Translations under genes and position numbers: made by a program
Shown here: one piece after another, positions 50,757 to 59,746 of the stretch
Position numbering within the stretch: position 1 is the stretch's first letter
Layout: every line of letters starts with the position of its first letter
The notes under the pieces: generated by a model
The model's database searches: none
The model's input: only the letters and a program-made list of their open reading frames with translations
What the model was told of the DNA's origin: nothing
From: Brenneria salicis ATCC 15712 = DSM 30166
GTDB taxonomy: Bacteria; Pseudomonadota; Gammaproteobacteria; Enterobacterales; Enterobacteriaceae
DNA: 64,000 nt
Reading direction: 5' to 3'
Assembly (NCBI RefSeq): GCF_003315515.1
Contig: NZ_QNRY01000009.1
Span: 28,898 to 92,897 of the forward strand

Positions 50757-52286
50757 TCAAGCGGTTGTCGCCGCATTTTTTCCGGCGATGCGGCCAAACA
50801 CAATGCAATCGGTCATGGCGACGCTGCCAAGTCTGACAGCGCCGTGAACGCCGCCGACGGTTTCCCCCGCCGCATACAGACCGGGTATCGGTTTCAGGTC
50901 AAAACCAATCACCTGCGCATCCTTGTTAATCGCCAGACCGCCCATGGTGTGGTGTACCCGCGGCCATAAACGCGCGGCATAAAACGGTGGCGTCACATTC
51001 GGCACCGCATCCTTGAAAATCATACAGCCAAGATCGGCATCGTTGCGCCGACTGACAAACTCGTTCCAGCGATTTACCTGCGCGACAAAGGCGTCAACCG
51101 GCATTTCATAAGCTTTTGCCAACGCTTCCAGCGAGTCATACGGCTTAAGCGAACCGTTTTTCAGCGCCCCTTCCCGTTGTCCCGGATCCACCATGTTCAG
51201 AGTATTGGTTTTATCGGCAATGATGATGGCCGGGTGCCCTAATTGAATAATGGCGTCGGCCCGCTCTTTACGGTTGCCCGTCTCTTTAAAAAAGCGCTTG
51301 CCGGTCGCCGGGTCGACCATCAATCCATAGCCGATTACGCGCTCGACAAACTGCGGTATATAGCCGAAACCGTTTTCATCCGGGCTGGTCCAGGGTCCCA
51401 GTTGGATCCAGTCCATCTGCGTATCCAGCGCGCCAATCTTACAGGCCGCCATAATCGCCTCGCCGGTGGCGCCGGGATGATTGGTCGAGGTGAAGACGTC
51501 GGTCAGACGCGGATCGTACATCTGGCGCAACGCCACGCCTTGTGAAAAACCGCCGGATGCCAGCACCACGCCTTTACGGGCGCGAATATAGGCAATCTCG
51601 CCTGAGTTTTCATCGGGGAACTTGTAGCGCCGCCGAACTTCCGCGCCGATCACCCGGCCATCCGGCTCAACGATCAACCGCAGCAACTTGGCGCGTTGTT
51701 CAATCACCACCCCCAGTTCTTTCGCTTTCTGCCGCTGTTTGATGATCAACCCTGATCCTGAGCGCTGTACCAGTTGATGGGCGCGCTTCACCGAATGACC
51801 GCCGTGGTAGTTGACGACATTAAATTGCGCGCCGATGCTTTGCGCCCATTCCAACGCTTCCACCGAATGTTCCGCAACGGTTCTGGCCAGTTCGGGATAA
51901 TTAAGTCCACTGCCCGCCTTGAGCATGTCCTGATACATCAGTTCCGGCGAATCCTCAATGCCGATTTCTTGTTGCATTTTGGAACCCGCCGCCGCCAGAT
52001 CGCCGCCATTCAGCACCGAATTCCCGCCCAACAGCGGCATTTTGTCGATGACCAAGACCTCGGCCTGCGCATTACGCGCTTCAATCGCCGCCGCCAGCCC
52101 CGCAAATCCGGTGCCGACGATCAGGACATCAACCGTCGTATCCCATTTCTGCGGAATAGGCGCGGGTATTGGCACCGCCTGCGCCGGATGAGACAACGCC
52201 ATACCGCCGAGCGCCCCCACCACCATACCGGTTGATTTCAAAAACTGTCGACGACTCTGTGGATCATTTATCGGTTTGTTACTCAT
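50757..52286 (-). CDS. Tat-exported FAD-dependent reductase (flavocytochrome c/fumarate reductase-like flavoprotein)
   Basis: 509-residue periplasmic flavoprotein. The twin-arginine signal SRRQFLK is at 11-17, followed by a hydrophobic stretch to about 37. The FAD site VLIVGTGFAGLAAAIEARN begins near residue 53, GGNSVLNGG follows, and the C-terminal MGGLAINKDAQV and GAVRLGSVAMTDCIVFGR belong to the FAD_binding_2 family (fumarate, urocanate and related enoate reductases). No haem-binding CXXCH is present and no cytochrome gene lies nearby, so the electron donor is encoded elsewhere. Substrate unknown. Confidence 0.88.
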   Translation of the reverse strand: MSNKPINDPQSRRQFLKSTGMVVGALGGMALSHPAQAVPIPAPIPQKWDTTVDVLIVGTGFAGLAAAIEARNAQAEVLVIDKMPLLGGNSVLNGGDLAAAGSKMQQEIGIEDSPELMYQDMLKAGSGLNYPELARTVAEHSVEALEWAQSIGAQFNVVNYHGGHSVKRAHQLVQRSGSGLIIKQRQKAKELGVVIEQRAKLLRLIVEPDGRVIGAEVRRRYKFPDENSGEIAYIRARKGVVLASGGFSQGVALRQMYDPRLTDVFTSTNHPGATGEAIMAACKIGALDTQMDWIQLGPWTSPDENGFGYIPQFVERVIGYGLMVDPATGKRFFKETGNRKERADAIIQLGHPAIIIADKTNTLNMVDPGQREGALKNGSLKPYDSLEALAKAYEMPVDAFVAQVNRWNEFVSRRNDADLGCMIFKDAVPNVTPPFYAARLWPRVHHTMGGLAINKDAQVIGFDLKPIPGLYAAGETVGGVHGAVRLGSVAMTDCIVFGRIAGKNAATTA

Positions 52287-52548
52287 TGCATTACCTCCAT
52301 ATCCAAAATGGATGAATGACGATAAAAATCGAAAAACATGCTGAAAACCGAGCGCGATGAATGACGATACAAACGATAGAAAAACGGTGGCAGGTGATGA
52401 TTGAAGCAGTACGTGTTGGAGTTATAAGTACCTGAAATCATTTCAACACAAAAAGCGAGGTGTTAAACGTGAGTCCACTCGCACTGTGGCGATCCTTTCC
52501 GGCCCGCCACCGGACGGTTATACTGGACAGCGGCGGATACGGAGTATT
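52287..52548. other. Intergenic region upstream of the flavoprotein gene
   Basis: About 260 bases containing the flavoprotein promoter and the end of the yhhS transcript. No gene or strong structure recognised. Confidence 0.4.
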
Positions 52549-53709
52549 TTACGCCGATGCGTCAGGACGCAGGCTCAAACGCAAGGTCAGCAGCAAACCC
52601 ACCACCCCAAGCAGCGCCGCCGCCAGATAGATGGAGGCGATGCCCGCATAACTCATCAACACCCCGGCGAGCGGGCCGACGACGCCCAATGATAAGTCGA
52701 GAAAGATGGTATAAGTCGCCAATGCGCTGCCCTGATTCTGTGGTGAGACCGCCTTGACCGCCACCACGCCGAGCGCCGGAAACACCAATGAAAAGCCGGC
52801 TCCGGCAAGAAAAGCGCCAAGTTCGGCCATAAAGGGTTGCGGCGCGCACCAGACCAGCACCAGGCCCGCCACTTCGACCACAAAACACGCCAGCGCCACG
52901 CGCAAGCCGCCGAATCGATTGATGCTGTTGGGAAACACCAAACGTGCGCCGACGAAGGCGCAACTGAAAATGGTCGGCGTCAGCGCGGCGCCTTCCCAGT
53001 TTCTGTCGGCGTAAAACAGCGTAATGAAGGTTGCGATCACCCCAAATCCCGCCGAGGCGAGCGCCAGAATAATGCCGTACATCCAAACCTTGCCCAGCAC
53101 TTCGCGGAAGGGGATTTTCTTACCGGGCGTGACGTTCACTTCCGCGCGCGGCAAGGCGCAGATGATGGCAATCGCCGCCACCAGAATAATGACCACAGAC
53201 AGCAGTTGCAGTCCGCCGATATGATTCAGCCAGACGCCAAGCGGCGCGCCAATCGCCATCGCGCCATAGGTCGCAATACCGTTCCACGAGATAACCCGCC
53301 CGATATGCCGCGATCCGACCACGCCTACCCCCCACAAGGTCGCGCCGGTTCCGGTAAAACTCTGTCCGGCGCCCAGCACCAGCCGTCCGGCAAACAATAA
53401 CAATAGCGCGATCAGCGGAGAAGCGTCTTTCCAGGCCGCCAGCAGATAAAACAGACCGCTTAGCAGCGTCCCCGCCAGCCCCCACACCACCACCTTCTTC
53501 GCCCCTTTCTCATCGGCGTAACGTCCGGCATGAGGGCGGCTCAGCAGCGTGGAAAAATATTGCAGACTGATCACCAGCCCAGTCCAGAACGCGTTGTAGC
53601 CCAGCGTATCGTGTACATAGCCGGGCAACACGGCTAATGGCAGACCGATATTCAGGTAACTGGCGAAGTTGAAAATTACGACAGAGACAATACGCAAATT
53701 AAGGCGCAA
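52549..53709 (-). CDS. yhhS: Major facilitator transporter YhhS, probable 5' frameshift
   Basis: Twelve-helix transporter of 386 residues, related to arabinose/drug exporters. SRPHAGRYADEKG, GAGQSFTGTGATLWG and VISWNGIATYGAMAIGAPLG match E. coli YhhS. No ATG opens this frame; the first candidate is a TTG at 53709 with a poor ribosome site. Upstream codons still encode E. coli-like SEPAVGT, and an ATG at 53749 would join the frame if the run of five G (53732-53736) were four. So the start appears frameshifted or the run was misread. Confidence 0.85.
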   Translation of the reverse strand: MRLNLRIVSVVIFNFASYLNIGLPLAVLPGYVHDTLGYNAFWTGLVISLQYFSTLLSRPHAGRYADEKGAKKVVVWGLAGTLLSGLFYLLAAWKDASPLIALLLLFAGRLVLGAGQSFTGTGATLWGVGVVGSRHIGRVISWNGIATYGAMAIGAPLGVWLNHIGGLQLLSVVIILVAAIAIICALPRAEVNVTPGKKIPFREVLGKVWMYGIILALASAGFGVIATFITLFYADRNWEGAALTPTIFSCAFVGARLVFPNSINRFGGLRVALACFVVEVAGLVLVWCAPQPFMAELGAFLAGAGFSLVFPALGVVAVKAVSPQNQGSALATYTIFLDLSLGVVGPLAGVLMSYAGIASIYLAAALLGVVGLLLTLRLSLRPDASA

Positions 53710-54010
53710 TGTGCCAACGGCAGGCTCTGATGGGGGACGGAACAGACATCGGGGATTTCACTCACTTAACATCATCACTTGAGGCTGAGCAAAAGTGTTA
53801 ACCGGGTAATCCGGTAATTGGCATCCAGGCTGTTCAGTATAAACAAGCGCCAGTCAGCTTTCACGATTAATTATCACGGACGTCACCATTAATTTACAGT
53901 CACTATTAATTTACAAAAGCGCCCCAGTGATGAAAACCATAACATTCTCATCTTGTTGGTTATAATCAGATCTGTTCCCTAACCCACATCAGACCCGCAG
54001 GAGGAATTCA
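53710..54010. other. Intergenic region between yhhS and yhjD
   Basis: About 300 bases. The first 40 probably belong to yhhS (see its frameshift). The rest is AT-rich and contains two tandem 17-base units at 53882-53915 and the yhjD ribosome site (AGGAGGAATTC). No other gene seen. Confidence 0.5.
53882..53915. repeat. Two tandem 17-base units upstream of yhjD
   Basis: GTCACCATTAATTTACA then GTCACTATTAATTTACA directly adjoining, one mismatch, about 100 bases before the yhjD start. Could be paired operator sites or a simple duplication. Confidence 0.6.
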
Positions 54011-55042
54011 ATGCCTGAACCGGCAGAGTCGGATCGCCATTCACCACCAGCCCACAGCGCCGAAAAAAAGCGCGGCGCAGTAAAAAAACAGCACGCTTTT
54101 TTAATTCGGGCCAGACGTTTGGTAAAACGCATCCGGGCCATCCCCAGCGTGGCGCATATGATCCGCGCGGGCGAGCGCTTTAATGACCGTATGGGCAATC
54201 AGTTTGGCGCCGCGATCACTTATTTTTCCTTTCTGTCGCTGATCCCGATTCTGATGGTCTCTTTCGCGGCGGTCGGCTTCGTGCTGGCATCCAACCCGGA
54301 TTTGCTTACCGGGCTTATCAATAAAATCGTCAACAGCATTAGCGACCCCAATCTGGCTAACACGCTGAAAAATACCGTTAATACCGCCATTCAGCAACGT
54401 ACTACCGTCGGGTTGACCGGGTTGCTGATCGCCTTGTATTCCGGTATCAGTTGGATGGGAAATCTGCGCGAAGCGATCCGCGCGCAATCGCGCGATGTCT
54501 GGGAGCGCAATCCGCAGGATGAAGAGAAGATTTACTTCCAGTACACCCGCGATTTTCTGTCGCTCACCGGGCTGATGATTGCGCTGGTCGTAACCTTGTT
54601 CCTTACCTCAGTGGCAGGTACCGCGCAGGATATGATTGTGAATGCGCTGGGGTTGGGCGGCATCGAATGGTTGCGTCCGGCTTTGACGCTGATTGCCTTG
54701 TCGATTTCAATCTTCGCCAATTATTTGCTGTTTCTGTGGATCTTCTTTGTATTGCCGCGCCACAAACCCAAACGTAAAGCCTTGTTCCGGGGAACCCTGC
54801 TTGCCGCCATTGGTTTCGAGATAATCAAATTCGCCATGACCGTCGCGCTACCCAAGCTCGCCAGTTCTCCCTCTGGCGCCGCATTTGGTTCAGTGATCGG
54901 CTTGATGGCTTTTTTCTATTTCTTCGCCCGGTTAACCCTGTTCTGCGCCGCCTGGATCGCCACCGCAAATTATAAAGGCGACACCGCGTCTGGAGGGCAG
55001 GAACAGGAAGATATCGCATCGAAAAAAAACCAACTGACTTAA
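54011..55042 (+). CDS. yhjD: YihY/BrkB-type inner-membrane protein (YhjD)
   Basis: 343-residue integral membrane protein. A basic, hydrophilic N-terminus (1-50) precedes the AITYFSFLSLIPILMV segment typical of the YihY family, then about six helices and a polar tail. E. coli YhjD mutations suppress lethal lipid A precursor accumulation, suggesting a role in lipid export, but this is not proven. AGGAGGAATTC precedes the ATG. Neighbour of kdgK in E. coli as well. Confidence 0.92.
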   Translation: MPEPAESDRHSPPAHSAEKKRGAVKKQHAFLIRARRLVKRIRAIPSVAHMIRAGERFNDRMGNQFGAAITYFSFLSLIPILMVSFAAVGFVLASNPDLLTGLINKIVNSISDPNLANTLKNTVNTAIQQRTTVGLTGLLIALYSGISWMGNLREAIRAQSRDVWERNPQDEEKIYFQYTRDFLSLTGLMIALVVTLFLTSVAGTAQDMIVNALGLGGIEWLRPALTLIALSISIFANYLLFLWIFFVLPRHKPKRKALFRGTLLAAIGFEIIKFAMTVALPKLASSPSGAAFGSVIGLMAFFYFFARLTLFCAAWIATANYKGDTASGGQEQEDIASKKNQLT

Positions 55043-55110
55043 CCTTGCATGGCTGACGTCCGCATGAATGGCATCAATAAATTGTTATATCCACCCAGAC
55101 AGGAGAATGT

Positions 55111-55329
55111 ATGCCTTACGTCAATATCAAAATCACCCGCGAAGGCGCGACCGCGGAACAAAAGAAAACCCTGATCGCCGGAGTGACGCAATTGCTGGTC
55201 GATACGCTGGGGAAAAACCCGGCCACCACTGTGGTGGTCATTGATGAAGTCGATACTGACAATTGGGGTATCGGCGGAGAAAGCGTGACCAATTTGCGCC
55301 ACAAGTACCCTCGTTTCCCCCCTCGATAA
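55111..55329 (+). CDS. 4-Oxalocrotonate tautomerase family protein
   Basis: Small cytoplasmic tautomerase of 72 residues; the catalytic Pro is residue 2 (Pro1 after Met removal) in MPYVNIKITREG, with the usual GKNPATTVVVIDEV hairpin. The tail past LRHKYPRFPPR is longer than in typical family members and probably read into non-homologous sequence. Substrate unknown. AGGAG lies 6 bases before the ATG. Confidence 0.88.
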   Translation: MPYVNIKITREGATAEQKKTLIAGVTQLLVDTLGKNPATTVVVIDEVDTDNWGIGGESVTNLRHKYPRFPPR

Positions 55330-55332
55330 AAG

Positions 55333-55360
55333 GGATCGGAAAGCAGGGATTTTCCGATCC
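55333..55360. terminator. Hairpin after the tautomerase gene
   Basis: Ten-bp perfect stem GGATCGGAAA/TTTCCGATCC with an 8-base loop, directly after the stop. No T-run on the plus strand, so efficiency is doubtful. Confidence 0.45.
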
Positions 55361-55372
55361 ATATCATAAAAA

Positions 55373-55392
55373 AATAAAACATCGTTTCAAAA
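55373..55392. promoter_or_regulatory. KdgR-like box upstream of kdgK
   Basis: AAAACATCGTTTCAAAA centred in 55373-55392 resembles the KdgR operator (AAACATTGTTTCA type) of soft-rot bacteria, where KdgR represses pectin-degradation genes until 2-keto-3-deoxygluconate accumulates. It lies about 80 bases before the kdgK start. Confidence 0.7.
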
Positions 55393-55472
55393 CTATTGAC
55401 TCACTCTCACGTTATGTTGAGACTGATGCTGATTTCCGCGTTTTACCAACTTCTTCTAACAGGCTAACTGTG

Positions 55473-56408
55473 ATGACCACGAATAACATTGCCGTGATCG
55501 GCGAATGCATGATTGAACTGTCGCAAAAAGGCACGGATCTTAGCCGTGGATTTGGCGGCGATACGTTGAATACGGCGGTCTATATCGCTCGTCAGGTCAA
55601 GCCCGATATGCTTGGCGTGCATTATGTTACCGCGCTCGGCACCGATAGCTTTAGTGAAGAGATGGTTGCCGCATGGCGGAAAGAAGGGGTGAAAACGGAT
55701 CTGATCCAGCGTATGGATAACAAACTGCCTGGTTTATATTTCATTGAAACGGACGATGCTGGCGAACGCACCTTCTATTACTGGCGCAATGATGCCGCCG
55801 CTCGTTACTGGCTGGACAGCGCTGAAGCAGAAACAATCTGTCGGCATCTGGCGCGTTTTAATTATCTTTATCTCAGCGGCATCAGCGTGGCGATCCTCAC
55901 CACGGAAAGCCGTCAGCGTCTGTTTTCGTTGCTGCGCGCCTGCCGTGCCAACGGTGGTAAAGTGATTTTTGATAACAACTATCGCCCGCGTCTGTGGCAA
56001 AGCAAAGAAGAAACGCAGCAGGCTTACACAGCGATCCTGTCCTACACGGATATCGCATTCCTCACATTGGATGATGAAGATATGTTGTGGGGAGAACAGC
56101 CGGTTGAAGCGGTGCTGGCACGCACTCACGGCTTTGGCGCGGCAGAGATCGTGCTGAAGCGCGGCGCGGATTCCTGTCTGGTGTCAGAACATGGACAAGC
56201 GCTCATCGACGTGCCAGCAGTGAAACTGGCGAAAGAAAAAGTGGTCGATACCACTGCGGCGGGCGATTCGTTCAGCGCCGGTTATCTGGCTGTCCGTCTG
56301 AGCGGCGGCAGCGCTCAAGAAGCGGCTCAGCGCGGTCATCTGACCGCCAGTACCGTTATCCAGCACCGCGGCGCGATTATCCCGCCGCAAGCCATGCCGA
56401 CGTCATAA
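55473..56408 (+). CDS. kdgK: 2-Keto-3-deoxygluconate kinase
   Basis: Phosphorylates 2-keto-3-deoxygluconate, the product of pectin and hexuronate breakdown, to feed KDPG aldolase. PfkB/ribokinase fold, 311 residues: GFGGDTLNTAVYIAR near the N-terminus, FDNNYRPRLW in the middle and the catalytic DTTAAGDSFSAGYLA at the C-terminal PfkB site. The frame is open upstream to 55263 but the ATG at 55473 matches E. coli (MSKKIAVIGECMIELS). Likely KdgR-regulated. Confidence 0.95.
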   Translation: MTTNNIAVIGECMIELSQKGTDLSRGFGGDTLNTAVYIARQVKPDMLGVHYVTALGTDSFSEEMVAAWRKEGVKTDLIQRMDNKLPGLYFIETDDAGERTFYYWRNDAAARYWLDSAEAETICRHLARFNYLYLSGISVAILTTESRQRLFSLLRACRANGGKVIFDNNYRPRLWQSKEETQQAYTAILSYTDIAFLTLDDEDMLWGEQPVEAVLARTHGFGAAEIVLKRGADSCLVSEHGQALIDVPAVKLAKEKVVDTTAAGDSFSAGYLAVRLSGGSAQEAAQRGHLTASTVIQHRGAIIPPQAMPTS

Positions 56409-56783
56409 CACTTCCCCGATCTACGCAAGCACTCCCCCGCGAATAAATCAACCGGCGGTTATTTTTTGACCTTCGGGTGTCAAATAAATTTATCTCTAAG
56501 TAAAACTTTCAGAACAAATGCAAAATCTGCGCAACTTCTTGCTCACTTTCCAGCATAAATCACTTTTTGCGCAATGTTTGCAAACGATTCGGGAAGTCTG
56601 CGCAATTTTTTGCTCAAATTTTACTTAGGGAAAATTTGACTTAAGTTAATTTATATAAAAATTGGCATAAACATTGCTGTACAAACAAGTGAAGTCAGGA
56701 ACATGTTCATTTAACAGCTTTAATTAACTGTTTTCAATCAACTATTTTCCATCAACTGTTTTCAATAAACAAGGAGCAAGACC
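56409..56783. other. Repeat-rich control region upstream of hcp
   Basis: About 375 AT-rich bases containing an inverted repeat CTAAGTAAAA/TTTTACTTAG (56496-56505 and 56619-56628) that encloses two near-identical 20-base direct repeats starting TCTGCGCAA (56526-56545 and 56597-56616), then three 14-base tandem units (56726-56767). No gene seen. Confidence 0.6.
56726..56767. repeat. Three tandem 14-base units before hcp
   Basis: AACTGTTTTCAATC, AACTATTTTCCATC and AACTGTTTTCAATA follow one another without gaps, ending just ahead of the hcp ribosome site. Possible binding sites or leader structure. Confidence 0.75.
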
Positions 56784-57302
56784 ATGCCAACCCCATGTTA
56801 TATCAGCATTGAAGGGAAAACGCAGGGCAACATCACCGCCGGTGCCTTCACTTCCGACTCCGTCGGCAACATCTACGTGCAGGGCCACGAAGATGAAATG
56901 CTGGTGCAGGAATTTCAGCACGTGGTCACCGTCCCCACCGACCCGCAATCCGGTCAGCCTTCCGGTCAGCGCATCCACAAACCTTTCAAATTTACCGTCG
57001 CGCTGAACAAAGCCGTCCCGCTGATGTACAACGCCCTGGCCTCCGGCGAAATGCTGCCGACCGTCACCCTGAAGTGGTATCTCACCTCCGTTGAGGGCAA
57101 GCAGGAGCACTTCTTCTCCACCGTGCTGACGGACGCCACTATCGTGGATATCGACTGCCAGATGCCGCACTGTCAGGACCCGTCCAAACTGGATTACACC
57201 CAGCTGATTCAGGTGTCGCTGGCCTACCGCAAAATCGACTGGGAGCACACGGTGGCCGGGACGTCCGGCTCCGACGACTGGCGCGCGCCGGTCGAAGCGT
57301 AA
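56784..57302 (+). CDS. hcp: Type VI secretion tube protein Hcp
   Basis: Forms the hexameric rings of the type VI needle tube and carries or chaperones effectors. 172 residues, T6SS_Hcp fold: MPTPCYISIEGKTQGNITAG start, the HVVTVPTDPQSGQPSGQR loop, and a C-terminal beta-strand with YRKIDWEHT. AAGGAG precedes the ATG. No baseplate or sheath genes are in the window, so this is an orphan hcp-vgrG island served by a machine encoded elsewhere. Confidence 0.95.
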   Translation: MPTPCYISIEGKTQGNITAGAFTSDSVGNIYVQGHEDEMLVQEFQHVVTVPTDPQSGQPSGQRIHKPFKFTVALNKAVPLMYNALASGEMLPTVTLKWYLTSVEGKQEHFFSTVLTDATIVDIDCQMPHCQDPSKLDYTQLIQVSLAYRKIDWEHTVAGTSGSDDWRAPVEA

Positions 57303-57311
57303 TCCCTGTTC

Positions 57312-57337
57312 AACCCGGCCAGCGTGCCGGGTTTTTT
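57312..57337 (+). terminator. Terminator after hcp
   Basis: Eight-bp stem AACCCGGC/GCCGGGTT with a 6-base loop followed by six T. It lets hcp be made in excess over vgrG. Confidence 0.88.
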
Positions 57338-57463
57338 GCTGTGCTGCGGTGTGAGCGGGCTCAGACCGCAACACAGCGGTTTCATTTTTTCATCAGATAA
57401 TTGCATGTCGCACCGGGCGGTAACGGGGCGTGCGGTAGCCGTGGCAGAGGGAGGAAAAATAAG

Positions 57464-59317
57464 GTGGCAAACAGCACAGGATTACAGTTCACCGTAACAC
57501 TCGGCGCGTTGCCGGCAGGCACGTTCGCGGTGGTGGATTTCAGGCTGGACGAGGGACTGAACCGGCCATTCAGTTTGTCGCTGAGTCTGGCGAGCGCGCA
57601 GCCGGATATTGATTTCGGCGCGGTGCTGGACCAGCCCTGCGAACTGCTGGTGTGGTACGAAGGGGAACTGCAACGCCGGGTGAGCGGCATCGTCAGCGGT
57701 TTCACTCAGGGCGACACCGGTTTTCGCCGCACGCGTTATCAGGCGGAAGTCCGTCCGGCGCTGTGGCGGCTGGGGCTGCGCAGCAACGCGCGTATCTTTC
57801 AGGCGCAGAAGCCGGAAGAGATTATCGCCACGCTGCTGGACGAAGCGGGTATCACGGATTACGCGTTCGCGCTGCGCCACGGGCATGCGCAGCGGGAATA
57901 CTGCGTGCAGTACCGGGAAAGCGACCTGGCGTTTATCAACCGGCTGGCGGCGGAAGAAGGGCTGTATTACTTCCACGAATACGAGGAAGGCAAACACCGG
58001 TTGGTGTTTGCGGATGACGCGGGGGCGCTGGGAAAAGGGCCGGACCTGTTCTTCAACCTGGCGACGCAGGGGCTGTCGGAAGGGGCGTATGTCAGACGTT
58101 TCCACTATGCGGAGCGGGTGAGCACGGCGGAAGTGGAACTGAAGGACTACAGCTTCAAGACCCCGGCCTACGGCTTGTCGCACCAGAAGACGGGCAGCGA
58201 GCTTGAGCATCAGCGAGAGAGCTACCAGCACTATGACTATCCGGGGCGCTTCAAACAGGACCTGAGCGGAAAAGCGTTCAGCGGCTACCGGCTGGATGCG
58301 CTGCGCGCCGGGGCGGTGACGGGCGAAGGGGAATCGAACTGCGCGGGGCTGATGCCGGGCAGCGCGTTCTCGCTGACGGAGCATCCGAACGCGGCGCTGA
58401 ATATCGCGTGGCAGATAGTCGGGGTAACGCACGTGGGGCAACAGCCGCAGGCGCTGGAAGAGGAAAGCGGGGGCGAGCCGACGACGCTGAGCAACAGTTT
58501 CAGCGTGGTGAAAGGCAAAACGACGTGGCGGGCGTTGATGCCGCACAAGCCGATGGTGGACGGTCCGCAGATTGCCACCGTGGTGGGCCCGGCGGGAGAA
58601 GAAATCTACTGCGATGAATACGGCCGGGTGAAGCTACAGTTCCCGTGGGACCGCTACGGCGCAAGCGACGACCAGAGCTCGTGCTGGGTGCGGGTGAGTC
58701 AGGGCTGGGCGGGCGGACAGTACGGTCTGATAGCCATCCCGCGCATCGGCCATGAGGTGATAGTGAGTTTTCTGGAGGGCGACCCGGACCAGCCGATAGT
58801 GACCGGGCGGACGTTTCATGCGACTAATCCGGTGCCGTATCCGCTGCCGGAGCATAAAACCCGCACCACGCTGCGCACCACCACCCACAAAGGATCGGGG
58901 TTCAACGAACTGCGTTTTGAGGATCAGGCCGGGCAGGAAGAAGTGTTTATCCATGCGCAGAAGGACATGAATACGGTGGTGCTGAACAACCGCAGCACGG
59001 CGGTGAATGTCGACCACAGCGAAAATATCGGTCAGGACCAGACCATCTCGGTACAGCGTAATCAGACCGTCTCGGTCATCCAGGATCAGGTGACCGAAAT
59101 TCAGGGGCAACAGACCATCGCCGTTACCGGAAACCGCAATACGACGGTGGATGACAACAACTCGTTGCAGGTAAAAAACAATATCGCCATTCAGTCGCAG
59201 GCGGGCGAAATCCTGATCGCGACCGCAGGCGGTTATATCTCCATCGACAACGCAGGCAACATCAATATCACTGGCAACAGCATCGTGGTGAATGGTGCCC
59301 GTATCGATTTGAACTAG
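57464..59317 (+). CDS. vgrG: Type VI secretion spike protein VgrG
   Basis: Trimeric spike at the needle tip. 617 residues from a GTG at 57464 that follows GGGAGGAAA; an upstream ATG at 57401 adds an unrelated Gly/Arg-rich stretch. Order: gp27-like domain (about 10-330, with [30 protein letters not shown]), gp5 OB domain (about 370-450, [16 protein letters not shown]), linker, and a repetitive Gln/Asn beta-helix needle to the end. No extra C-terminal effector domain. Followed by the Eag chaperone and Rhs effector it would carry. Confidence 0.95.
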   Translation: MANSTGLQFTVTLGALPAGTFAVVDFRLDEGLNRPFSLSLSLASAQPDIDFGAVLDQPCELLVWYEGELQRRVSGIVSGFTQGDTGFRRTRYQAEVRPALWRLGLRSNARIFQAQKPEEIIATLLDEAGITDYAFALRHGHAQREYCVQYRESDLAFINRLAAEEGLYYFHEYEEGKHRLVFADDAGALGKGPDLFFNLATQGLSEGAYVRRFHYAERVSTAEVELKDYSFKTPAYGLSHQKTGSELEHQRESYQHYDYPGRFKQDLSGKAFSGYRLDALRAGAVTGEGESNCAGLMPGSAFSLTEHPNAALNIAWQIVGVTHVGQQPQALEEESGGEPTTLSNSFSVVKGKTTWRALMPHKPMVDGPQIATVVGPAGEEIYCDEYGRVKLQFPWDRYGASDDQSSCWVRVSQGWAGGQYGLIAIPRIGHEVIVSFLEGDPDQPIVTGRTFHATNPVPYPLPEHKTRTTLRTTTHKGSGFNELRFEDQAGQEEVFIHAQKDMNTVVLNNRSTAVNVDHSENIGQDQTISVQRNQTVSVIQDQVTEIQGQQTIAVTGNRNTTVDDNNSLQVKNNIAIQSQAGEILIATAGGYISIDNAGNINITGNSIVVNGARIDLN

Positions 59318-59327
59318 AGGACGACTT

Positions 59328-59735
59328 ATGTACCAGATGAACGAAGGAACGCTGGCGATACCGGATGACTGGCGTGATGAATCTCTCCACGTTTTCGTCC
59401 TGCCGGGCGACACGGCCAATCTGGTGGTAAACCGCACACCGATTGAGTTTGGCCTGTCGGCCGAGACGGTCTATCAGCAGACGCTGGAGCAGTTCTCCGC
59501 CCACCTCAAGGGATATGAGGAGCGCGCCGCCTGGGAACTGACGCTGGACGATCAGCCTGCACGAGGCCTGGAGTACACCTGGCGATCGCCGGAGGGGTCA
59601 ATGCACCAGCTGGTGGTGATGCAGGTTCGTGGCGAACGGTTGCTGACGTTCACCATTACGGCGGCCGGACAGTTGCAGGAAGAGCAGAAAGCCGCGCTGC
59701 TGGCCGTCATTGAGACCTTCCGGGCAACGGACTGA
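59328..59735 (+). CDS. Eag-type (DUF1795) T6SS effector chaperone
   Basis: 135-residue cytoplasmic protein of the DUF1795/DcrB fold. Eag (EagR) chaperones shield the N-terminal membrane helices of Rhs-PAAR effectors and help load them on VgrG. It lies between vgrG and the Rhs gene, whose product has exactly such helices. No signal peptide. The ATG at 59328 has GAGGAC upstream. Confidence 0.9.
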   Translation: MYQMNEGTLAIPDDWRDESLHVFVLPGDTANLVVNRTPIEFGLSAETVYQQTLEQFSAHLKGYEERAAWELTLDDQPARGLEYTWRSPEGSMHQLVVMQVRGERLLTFTITAAGQLQEEQKAALLAVIETFRATD

Positions 59736-59746
59736 GCAGAGGTCTC

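Noticed and set aside
57482..58546. Long minus-strand open frame (354 codons) opposite vgrG
   Set aside because: Arg/Gln-rich composition is the mirror of vgrG codon bias; vgrG itself is unambiguous.
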